In this document: positions 54,811-64,000 of the stretch, piece by piece
Layout: each line of letters begins with the position of its first letter
How positions within the stretch are numbered: position 1 is the stretch's first letter
Assembly: GCF_024139115.2 (NCBI RefSeq)
Contig: NC_085140.1
Location: forward strand, 45,354,180-45,418,179
Direction: 5' to 3'
Source of the DNA: Armigeres subalbatus
Lineage: Eukaryota; Arthropoda; Insecta; Diptera; Culicidae
Length of the DNA stretch: 64,000 nucleotides
The notes under the pieces: generated by a model
The model's database searches: none
The model's input: only the letters and a program-made list of their open reading frames with translations
What the model was told of the DNA's origin: nothing
Program-made: the position numbers and the translations under genes

Positions 54811-57800
54811 TTAACACAATGGAATTTAAAATAATTTTGAAAGTTACGAGCTAAGATTTTATTGAAAATAGGTTGTTATACTCAATTACAAATTCAATGA
54901 ACCTCAACATTAGTACCTTCACCGAGATCTATCTAAGAAAAAACTTCATTAACATTAACAATTAAATGACTGTATGCAGCTAATCCAAAGTCTAACCTCG
55001 TGCCTTAAATTATTTTCAAATAATTATTATATTGAAATTTTTGAAAATATTTATTTATAGAATCCAGTCCCATATATTGCTATGCAATTTTTTTTTGTGA
55101 TTCTTCTTTTTCGTTTTAAGACAGCACAGCGTTCTTTCTTCTCCTAGCGTACCGGAATCTGAATCCATACGCGTCGCTGCATGCACCATACAGGGAATGT
55201 CGTAGTGGTCTTCGGCATTTATCCAATCTGCATTTATCCAATGAGCACCGGCTCTCTTTTAGATTTTTGTAGAATTTCAAGTGACCACCGATAAGGTCTC
55301 GTCAGGAGTCCTGGCCATACATGATCTTTTAATCCTCAGCACACTTTTCTTCTTAGTAATCGTACAATAATTCGCTGGATTTGATGTCGAAAAAACAATT
55401 CCACTTGAACAACATTGTTTTTCGTATTTTTTGCCAGAGTACGTATTTTTAGCCAAAGATTCAGCTATTTATTATTATATTAAATTTCATGGAAACATTG
55501 TTTAACCTCGATAAGAAGCTATAAACCAAAAATAATTCTGTCAAAACGCATTTTTACCAAAATATATCTACTGTTTATAGTGATTCGGTTAAAACATTTT
55601 GCCTTCCAGCTCAAAAAAATAATACAAATAACTTTTAATGATTGGAAATTCAAGCTTAGCTGGAACGCAAAATGTCAACTTAATCTATTTGCTTGGAAGT
55701 GAGATTTTGAGGATCCATTTTTTGTAAAAATAAATGCTTATTTTCACTAGTGTGGAACAAATACAATAATTGAAAATCTTTTCACAAATCATTATGTACA
55801 TATTTTCGATATCAAAAGTTTAAAATCTCCATTTTAAATTAAAAGGCATTTTCACAAAACAATAAAAAATGCCCGTGTTCTCACCCTTATCATCGACATT
55901 TCCATGAAACTGTGCCAAACGGACTGCTCAACTGACGATTCTAATTGCGTTTACGCGTACTTGTCCAAAGAACCGCAACTGAACGAATGAAATGGAAATT
56001 CAAAACGATAACCATCAGAGACCGTTTTGGAGAAGGTGAGAAGAAATGGCTTGATCTTGATGGGCTGGTTTGCGTCAATTAAAAAAGTAACAGCTGGTGT
56101 GGTGCCTTCAATGAGCGATCATTAAGACAGGCGCAGTTTGTTGAACCCGTTGCTCCGCTACAGCTCGACCGCACTGATAAGATCATGAGTGTTTTCACGG
56201 GACTCGAGATGAATTGTAGCACGGACAAATAATGAGATGTGTGTCTGTTGTCCGAGAACAACATCGGTAGGAGTGTTTGTCTAACACAATTTCTGAGAAT
56301 CAGCCAAAATAAACACAATTCTACAAAATATTCCTAATTGTGAAAAATGAATACCGGCTATGTTAAACAGAAGCGCCAATAATTAGTAACATAATAGTCA
56401 TCCGTATTGAAAGTGCTGAACCGCGTACCATATGCGTGGGACTGAACACTTGATAAAAACTGCTTGGAAAATAAACATTGCGTTTGGATATTCTTCCGAA
56501 AGACGTGCTATTTTTGCGAAGAGCACCAACAGGCAAACACGTACTTCTGCTGATTTTCCTCTGTTGAGCTCCTTCCGCAGCCTGTAACTTGATCGTCAGC
56601 TATTCAACGATCGGGAAAGGTCATGCGCGTTGAAAGTAAATAGTTTTATTGGATCATGGCGATCACGACGACGACGACCGGGTGCTTCCGAGCTTCACTT
56701 CAGTAGGTGTGGGTCAACCGGGTTAACAGCTGTCGGGCCACATTCACGATCGAATTGTTGATGGTGATTATTCTATCAATTAGCAGATAATGATCAAATT
56801 AGGGCATGATTTTGGGGAATGTGGCTAATGGTGGTTTATAGGATGGAAATCTATTATGAGTACCTAGGTAAGCAACCAACTGTCGATTAATAGATGAACT
56901 CGTTATCCCGCTTTGAATTTGGGAATGAGTACAGTGAAAGTAGTTGAAATAAATTTCAGAACTGTAAAACATTTATGTGATATTCAAAATAAATAAATAA
57001 ATACTTCGCATTACAATACATACTTAATACATGCATTTACTAGAAATAATTTCAGATATGTGTATAGTGTATCGTATGATATCAATTAGTACAGAATTAG
57101 TAATGACGATGATAGTACAAACTTGTAAATTGTACTGAAATTTCATAGGAAAAGTCCAAACAGTCGAAAAGCAAGTTCAATTTTCATTTCTATTATTGCA
57201 TCTTGTTCGTGTGGTATCTTTCGTCAAAACAAATTCCATTATACATTTCTCAATATTGTTTCAATTGTGAAACACAAACAAATTTCTTCATGTAATAAAC
57301 AGTTCACAACACTTTTTACTTTGTTGTACAAGTGCGTTATCTTTCCCTGCGCACGCAGCCAGTCCGGATTCCGAGAATGCACTTGTTCCTAGTGCTTATC
57401 TTTTTTCAGTACCAAAGTGACCTCAGCAGCGATGTCAGCGTATTGTCGATAGCATCGGAGTGCGTACATAGATAAGATACGGCTCAATTTCATCAGAATA
57501 GTACGCCCTCGATGGCGACCCATTTCCAGAAAAAAAACATAAGCCATTATGATCCACCTGATAGCTGCACGTGTCATGCCAAAACACTAACAAATATGAG
57601 TCGAAATATTATTTCTGTCAGAAACGGATTGAAGTACATTCGAATTTGAAGGTATTTACTCGTAACAAGTTGCATTCGTCTGGAGTTGTTGGAAATCATT
57701 GTTTTTTTTATCTTGTTTCCAAAATGCACAAAAATGCTTGATCACTGATCGAAGGATTTGGATGTATGGATTAGAAAAAAGTTTTTTCGGAACGATCTTA

Positions 57801-58861
57801 ATACCATTCAGTACTCCCTGGTGGTACAACAGAAAGGTAATATTTTCCCAAGCAAATATGTTTATGAATTTCCTCAATCGCTTCGGAGCACTGCAGTATG
57901 TAGGGAGTTTACGAAATAGCGGAGAATGTTTATCTTTGAACAAAACGCGACTTGGATTTCTAAATGATTGCGGGTGGTGGCGTCGGTCGCCGTAGATGCC
58001 AACGTCGCCGGCGATCGTGCAAACTGATGGCGTCAGCATTTGCAAAGGAATGCGATGTGCAATGCGTACTTAATAGGCACCTCATACATGAGATCGATGA
58101 CTTGAGTTTGTTGCTTCTATATTTACGTTAATTCACTCAGCCATATGTTTTTTTTTCCTGGGAGTTTTAAAAACCGAAGAACATTGATAGATTACATTCG
58201 TTGTACGTGTACGGGTAACCTTCACTAGGAAGACGAACGAACGTATTCTTTAATTAGTACAAAACGAACGTAATATGTACAGCAAACTGGGTCATCATCT
58301 GGCATCGTAACGATTCCATAGGTACTTTTGTCCAGGCCATCTGTACTGAACGATTGGCCGTCGGAAAAAAGGAAAATGAGAAAACAAATGCTCATAAATG
58401 AACTGCATCATCTGCTTTTTTTATTGGCATTCACAGTGGGAGGGTGATAGTCTAAAATATGTTAACATAGGTCAATACATTTCGTTGTCTTCTTGGATTT
58501 AAAAAAAAAAAACAAATCAACACGACACCAAGCAAAGCTACTTTCCTAAATAAAAAATCCCAACAAATCATATACTTTTTCTCTTCTTTTTTTATAATTC
58601 ACACACATAATCATGTAAAGGACAAATTATGCAGGATTTTTTTATAAACATGCTTGCTTACTGCAGAAAAAATCAAAAATTTGAATTTTTTGGCTGTGCA
58701 TATGAAAAGAAACCAGTTTTAGAAATGAATAGAAATAAAAAAAAATGCGAAATCACATGCCTTAGCCAGAGTAGAAGGCGTAACATACCCTACGCTAGAT
58801 TTTTTTTTTTAATTTCACTCAATCTTTGCATTTATTAAAAAAAAGGATTTTCATGTTTCAA
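54811..58861. other. Four kilobases without a recognised gene
   Basis: AT-rich DNA with short frames. 57656-58045 on the minus strand is the longest (129 residues) but has no recognised motif and is overlapped by an open plus frame. 56,490-56,720 and 57,960-58,030 are GC-richer. No repeat partner in the window was noticed. Confidence 0.4.
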
Positions 58862-59150
58862 GGGGCCCTCCTTAGCCGTGCGGTAAGACGCGTGGCTACA
58901 AAGCAAGACCATGCTGAGGGTAACTGGGTTCGATTCCCGGTGCCGGTCTAAGCAATTTTCGGATTGTAAATTGTCTCGACTTCCCTGGGCATAAAAGTAT
59001 CATCGTGTTAACCTCATGATATACGAATGCAAAAATGGTAACCTGGCTTAGAAACCTCGCAGTTAATAACTGTTGAAGTGCTTAATGAACACTAAGCTGC
59101 GAGGCGGCTCTGTCCCAGTGTGGGGATGTAATGCCAATAAGAAGAAGAAG
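58862..59150 (+). mobile_element. Feilai-like SINE, full length
   Basis: Nearly identical to the copy at 54208-54511, from GGGGCCCTCCTTAGCCG to AATGCCAATAAG plus AAG repeats. The B box GGGTTCGATTCCCGG and A-box region are intact. The two share TGCAAAAATGGTAACCTGGC, which the 26.5 kb copy lacks, so they are probably one subfamily. No certain duplication is visible. Confidence 0.88.
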
Positions 59151-60422
59151 ATGTGTGCTGATCGGTATTAAAAAAATATTTGTGCCGTCAAAAATACTAG
59201 GAGAGCTTTTTTCGAACTATATCTTCTGGATGGAAGTCAAAATCAGATAAGCATCTCGAATAGAATGAGTACATTCAATTAACTACAGAAATCCTCATTG
59301 AATTTACTTTTAGAACATATCATTGCAGTATTCAAAAATATTAAATCAAGGAAAATAAACATGATTTTTGTCGTCATGCGAATTAACAGAAGAAAAAATC
59401 CTCTACACATAAAGGCTCTACTCAACTGAGATGGCTACAAAAATAATAGCGAAAAAATAATCTACAATAATGCACAAAAAAAATCGGATTCCATTTGAAA
59501 GCCCAGAAGCACTTCGTTCGAAAGCACAAAACAACTTTGCTCAGAAGCTAAAAAAATCGTTCAAAAGCCCAAAACAAATTTCTTTCGGAAACCAAAAAAA
59601 GAGTGCACTTAGCTTCGGCTGGGTCGGAGATGTTTTGGAATTTCGACCGGGATCCTTTTGGGCTTCCAAGCTTCCAAAAATAATTCACGAAGGGCCCAAA
59701 AGCTTCTACTGTAATGTCCAAAAGGATTTTTTTCGAATGTCTAAAATGATTCTGTTCGAAAGCCAAAAAGGATTCCGTTCGTAATCCCAGTAGGGTTCCG
59801 TGCAGATACCCATGAAGTGGGTACGGCTTACGAAAGGAATCTTGTTGGCTTTTCGAATGGAATCATTCTGAGCATCCGAAAAAATCCACGAAATATTTTG
59901 TTCGGAATCCCAAAATGAGTCCGTTCAGAAGCCCAAAAGGTTTGGATTTCATTTGAAAGTCCAAAATGGTTCTGTTTGAAGAAAAAAACTAACTGAATTG
60001 AACCCCAAAGTGCTCCGCTCGGAAGTCAAATAGGATTCCGTTCAGAAGCCCAAAATAATTCAGTTCAGAAACCCAAAAGAATTTCGTTCCACTCAATTCA
60101 AAAATATTGAACCGAGAAAAATAATTATCGTCATTTGAATTGACAGATGAAAAAATCCTATATACATAAAGGCTCTACTCAACTGAGACAGCAACAAAAA
60201 TAATAGCGGAAAAATAATCTACAATATTGCACAAAACAATTCCGTTCAGAAACCCAAAGGAATTCCATTCAGAAGCCCAAAAGAATTCCGTTTGGTTGTC
60301 CAAAAGGATTTCATTTGAAAGCCCAGAAGCACTTCGTTCGAAAGCCCAAAAAAAATTGTTCCCAAAAGGATGCTGTTCGGAAGCCAAAAAGGATTACGTT
60401 CAGAAGCCCGATAAGATTCCTT

Positions 60423-60657
60423 TGTTGAATGTTGGACAAGTCTAATGTTATGTGTACGATGTTTATAATCCCTTGCCAGCCCTGTGAATATGTTGTTGTC
60501 TATTGTATGTTGAATGTAAATAATAGTAAATAAACGACCACCGCGGAGAGCGAATCGCTTGTGTTTTTTCGTCCACTTTACGCGTCCGAAATACCCCGCC
60601 GGGAGTTGTGTCGGTTCCGCTGTGTACCGTGGGAAGCCTCAGTGACAACTTCCCACA
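60423..60657 (+). repeat. 5' LTR of the Copia element
   Basis: 235 bases with TG...CA ends. It differs from the 3' LTR only by a single A in the AGTAAATAAACG tract (60,526 region). AATAAA lies in that tract and could serve as the poly(A) signal. Confidence 0.93.
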
Positions 60658-61373
60658 TGTTATTGGCCCAGTGATAGTGGAGAAAACGGTGTGTTTTACA
60701 GTCAGGGAGCGTCGGCGCTTTGGGCGATGGCTCATTGACAGTGGCTGTTCATGTCATATGACGAATGACAAGCAGTTCTTTACAACGTTGGATGAGACTG
60801 TGAAGGGCGAAGTGCTGCTAGCTGATGGATCTATTGCGAAGTCTGCAGGTATTGGTGAAGGAACAGTCGAGTGTATTAATGAAGGAAGTGTTGTACGTTC
60901 CGAGACTGGACAGTGGATTGATTTCGGTCCGGAAACTGGCTCAGAAAGGACTGAGAGTGAACTTCGACAAAGCGCAGTGCGAAATAATTAGCCTCGGAAG
61001 AAGAGTGGAAGCCGTTGCTGAACTTCGTGGAGGATTATATGCCTTGAGAGTTGGAGAGGAAAGAAAGCGGAATTGGCGTACGAGTGTGCAAAGCAAAGCT
61101 AGCAATGGGCGTTCGCTTGAGGAGGAGCGCCAAGAGGAAGAAACCGATTTTTATGACTGTGTGGATGAATATTGAGGAGAAACCCGATGCTGTGTGCTGG
61201 ATGAGTCGTGAGCGACGAAGACCAAGTGGTGAAGAAGACGAAGCAGGGGCTGACGACGCAGGGAGAGTACCGAAGACTGAGTGTCCAACTATGTAGAACT
61301 TTGTTTGACTTTGTGAGGTAATACTTTGTGGACTTTGTGATATCTGTTAGAGATGATAAACCTCGAGGAGGAG

Positions 61374-61609
61374 TGTTGAATGTTGGACAAGTCTAATGTT
61401 ATGTGTACGATGTTTATAATCCCTTGCCAGCCCTGTGAATATGTTGTTGTCTATTGTATGTTGAATGTAAATAATAGTAAAATAAACGACCACCGCGGAG
61501 AGCGAATCGCTTGTGTTTTTTCGTCCACTTTACGCGTCCGAAATACCCCGCCGGGAGTTGTGTCGGTTCCGCTGTGTACCGTGGGAAGCCTCAGTGACAA
61601 CTTCCCACA
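61374..61609 (+). repeat. 3' LTR of the Copia element
   Basis: 236 bases, identical to the 5' LTR apart from one extra A. It is preceded by the purine tract at 61,362-61,373. After it comes the TCCTT duplication and the host minisatellite. Confidence 0.93.
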
Positions 61610-61900
61610 TCCTTTTGGTTGTTCAAAAGGATTCCATTTAAAAGCCAAGTAGTACTTCGTTCGAAAGCCCAACATAAATTTTGTTCAGAAGCTGAAAAAA
61701 ATCGTTCGAAAGCCCAAAAGAATTCCGTTAGGAAACCAAAAACAAAAGAGCATAAGCTCACAAACGGAGATCTTTTGGGATTTCGAACGGAATCCTTTTG
61801 GGCTTCTGAACGGAATCATTTTCAGCTTTCGAAAAGAATCCTCTTGGGCTTCCGATTAAAATTCTTCTGGGCATCTTAACGGAGTTGTTTTGAGCTTCCT

Positions 61901-62150
61901 GTCCTCACTTGTCATAAGACGAGTTAATACAATCCCATTGAATTCCACCACTTAATTGTACTCGACTTGAGTCGAGTCAAGTACGAGACACTGAAGACGG
62001 CCTTACTTACTGCGGATCCGGCGACTGACGAGGGTTTGGTGGAGGGGGAGACGGCCTTACTGTTGAGGTCGAAATACGTATCTGTCAAGATACAATTAAG
62101 TGGTGGAATTCAATGGGATTGTATTAACTCGTCTTATGACAAGTGAAGAC
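61901..62150. mobile_element. MITE of about 250 bases with near-perfect 58-base inverted ends
   Basis: TCACTTGTCATAAGACGAGT and about 40 more bases at the left (61,905-61,959) are matched almost exactly by the complement of 62,091-62,147. The interior has a small palindrome (ACTCGACTTGAGTCGAGTCAA near 61,967) and two GACGGCCTTACT words. It sits inside the minisatellite. Exact tips and duplication are uncertain (GTCCTCAC against GTCTTCAC). Confidence 0.8.
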
Positions 62151-64000
62151 ATTCCACTAAAAGCTCAACATAATTTTCTTATCTTCCTGTCCTGTTTTGC
62201 TCGAATGTCCAAAAGGATTTTTTTTTTGAAAGTCCAAAATGATTCTGTTCGGAAGCCCAAAAGGATTCCGTTGGTAATCGCAGTAGTGTGAAATTGAGTT
62301 CTTTTTGGCTTACGAACGGAATCTTTTTGGCCTTCCGCATGGAATTCTCCTGGGCCTTCCGAACGGCATCATTTTGGGCTTCCAAAAAGATTCTTAGCAA
62401 GATTCTGATCGTAAGTCCAAAAGGATTTCATTTGGAAGCCACAAAGGATTCCATTTAAAAGCCCAGGAGGATTCTGTTCAAAAGCCCCAGAAGCCCAAAA
62501 CAAATTTTGTTCGAAAGCCCAAAAGAATTCGATCCAAAAACCCGAGAAAAAGCCGTTCGGAAACCCAAAAGCATTCCGTTCGAAAGCGCAAACTATTCCG
62601 TTCGGAAACAAAAAAAGGAAACAACTACTTTTAAGTTTACGAGTTGAGATCTTTTGGGCCTCCGAACGGAATTCTTTTAGACTTTCAAACGGAATCATTC
62701 TGAGCTTCCGAAAATTCCACGAACTATTCGGTTCGGAGTCCCAAAATGACTCGTTTCAGAAGCCCAAAAGGTTCCGCTTGGATGTCCAAAAGGATTCCTT
62801 TCGAAAGTCTAAAATGATTCTGTTCGGAGAAAAGAAAAACTGAGTGAACTGAATCCCAAATGACTCTTCTCGGAAGTCCAACAGGATTCCGTTCAGAAGC
62901 CCAAAATAATTCAGTTCAGAAACCCAAAAGAATTTCGTTCGAAAGCCCAAAATATTTCTGTTTGCCTCCGGAAGATGAGACGGATTCCGCTTGGAAGCCG
63001 ATATATTTTCGTTCGGAAACTCAAAATAACGGAATGGACTTCTTTTTGGGTTTTTTGATGTGAATTCTTTTAAGCTTCTTAACGGAATTTTTGGGCATCC
63101 AAAAGATTCCCAGAAAAATGCGTTTGGAATCTCAAAAGGATTATGCTCGGAAGCCCTAAATAATTCCGTTCAATACTTCAAAAGGCTCTGCACGGGAGTC
63201 CAATAGGATTCCGTTTGGAAATCCGAAAGAATTTCTTCTGGAAGTCCAGAAGGATTTCTTGCAGAATCCCAGAAGGATTGCCGAAAGGCCGTTCGCGGAA
63301 TCCCAAAATGAGTCCGTTCAGAAGCCCAAAAGGCTCCGCTTGGTTGTCCAAAATGGTTCTGTTCGGAAAAAAGAAAAAAACTGAGTGAATTGAGCTCCAA
63401 ACGGCTCCGCTCGGAAGTCTAACAGGATTCCGTTTAGAAGCCCAAAATAATTCAGTACAGAAGGCCAAAATAATTCTGTTTACCTCCGGAGGATGAGAAG
63501 GATTCCGCTAGGAAGCCCATATATTTTCATTCGGCGCCTCAAAACAACAAAATGGACTTCGGTTAGGCTTATGCATAACGATCTTTTAGGTTTTTGATCT
63601 GAATTCTTTTAGGCTTCTTAACGGAATCTTTGGGCTTCCAAATAGAATCCCAGAAAGATTACGTTTGGAATTCCAAAAGGATTATGTTTGGAAGCCCAAA
63701 ATGATTCCGTTCAGTAGCTCGAAAGGTTTTGCTCGAGAGTCCAATAGGATTTCTTTCGAAAACTCAAAAGGATTCCTTTCGAAAGTCCAGAAGGATTGTG
63801 TCCAAAAGAATTCAGTTCTTTAACCGAAAGGAATTTCGTTCGAAAGCCCAAAGGAATTCCGTTCAGAATCCAAAAATGAGTTCGTTCAGGAACCTAAAAA
63901 GGTTCCGCTTGGATGTCCAAGAGAGATTTCGCTTGGATGTCCAAGAGATTCCTTTCGAAAGTCTAAAATGGTTCTGTTCGGAGAAAGGAGAAAAACTGAC

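Larger units (their letters stand above)
60423..61609 (+). mobile_element. Short non-autonomous Ty1/Copia element
   Basis: Two LTRs (60423-60657 and 61374-61609) start TGTTGAATGTTGG, end TTCCCACA and differ by one A. TCCTT is duplicated at 60418-60422 and 61610-61614. The 716-base interior carries a Copia protease core (WLIDSGCSCHMTND near 60728-60770) and a GAG-pre-integrase-like continuation in the next frame (VLYVPRLDSGLISVRKLAQK near 60884-60943). There is one frameshift near 60,880. A purine tract GAGGAGGAG precedes the 3' LTR. Integrase, reverse transcriptase and RNase H are absent, so it must have been moved by another element. Confidence 0.92.
59330..64000. repeat. Higher-order minisatellite of about 22-base units with alternating orientation
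   Basis: The basic unit is close to GATTCCGTTCGGAAGCCCAA plus AAG. Its complement, CTTTTGGGCTTCCGAACGG-like, appears in blocks near 59,620-59,700, 61,770-61,880, 62,300-62,400, 62,640-62,710, 63,030-63,110 and 63,540-63,660. Larger blocks recur. 59,330-59,480 is repeated at 60,090-60,240, with AAAGGCTCTACTCAACTGAG in both. The block with CTGTTTGCCTCCGGAAGATG near 62,960 is repeated near 63,475. It runs off the window end. Open frames in it are by-products of the repeat. Confidence 0.88.

Noticed and set aside
59330..64000. Small frames with Gly/Phe/Trp-Ala-Ser-Glu repeats on the minus strand
   Set aside because: They are translations of the 22-base minisatellite.
1..64000. Endogenous viral sequences, common in Aedes genomes
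   Set aside because: No flavivirus-, rhabdovirus- or similar protein motif was seen in any frame I read.

Overview
The window looks like transposon-saturated genomic DNA from an Aedes-type mosquito (Ae. aegypti or Ae. albopictus; I cannot separate them). The main evidence is several copies of a tRNA-related SINE that I recognise as Feilai-like. Each has a tRNA-like head with A and B boxes and ends in a run of AAG/GAA after GGATGTAATGCCAATAAG. Decayed LINEs of several clades, many foldback MITEs and long minisatellites agree with this. There is no bacterial-type gene organisation, CRISPR array or viral gene.

Layout. 1-5.8 kb: an L1/Tx1-like LINE split by a 3.4 kb foldback element whose two arms carry opposed tandem arrays. 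5.8-15 kb: AT-rich DNA with a broken LINE split by another foldback, plus a 25-N gap at 10,791. 14.97-19.73 kb: the only host-gene-like locus, minus strand, encoding a long low-complexity protein with a hydrophobic C-terminal tail, broken by many frame changes. 20.1-23.2 kb: a SINE-like repeat, then an R1-like LINE cut by a solo LTR with a 5-bp duplication. 23.2-25.6 kb: a minisatellite built on GGAATTCC and TCCGGA. 25.7-26.9 kb: two MITEs, one holding a Feilai-like SINE. 30-37.5 kb: foldbacks, two LINE fragments (one long, with endonuclease and reverse transcriptase) and a GAA microsatellite grown from a SINE tail. 39-46.3 kb: SINE pieces, and a SINE split by a 140-bp near-perfect palindrome. 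46.5-50.3 kb: minisatellites and a foldback-type element. 51-54 kb: a hAT transposon wreck holding a foldback, which in turn holds a SINE. 54-54.8 kb: the RNase H part of a LINE, split by a SINE. 59.3-64 kb: a higher-order minisatellite with alternating orientation, holding a nearly unmutated short Copia element and a 250-bp MITE.

Nothing here forms an operon or pathway. The biology is mostly the record of nested insertions, and target-site duplications let several of them be ordered in time. Most short open frames in the window are not genes. I did not find a clear new functional system. The least ordinary items are the foldback with opposed tandem arrays (1.79-5.2 kb), the alternating higher-order repeat (59.3-64 kb), the young Copia deletion derivative, the 140-bp palindrome and the unidentified tail-anchored protein locus. 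The 1.8-5.2 kb block and the gene locus show many one-base gaps, so part of their apparent decay may be sequence error.
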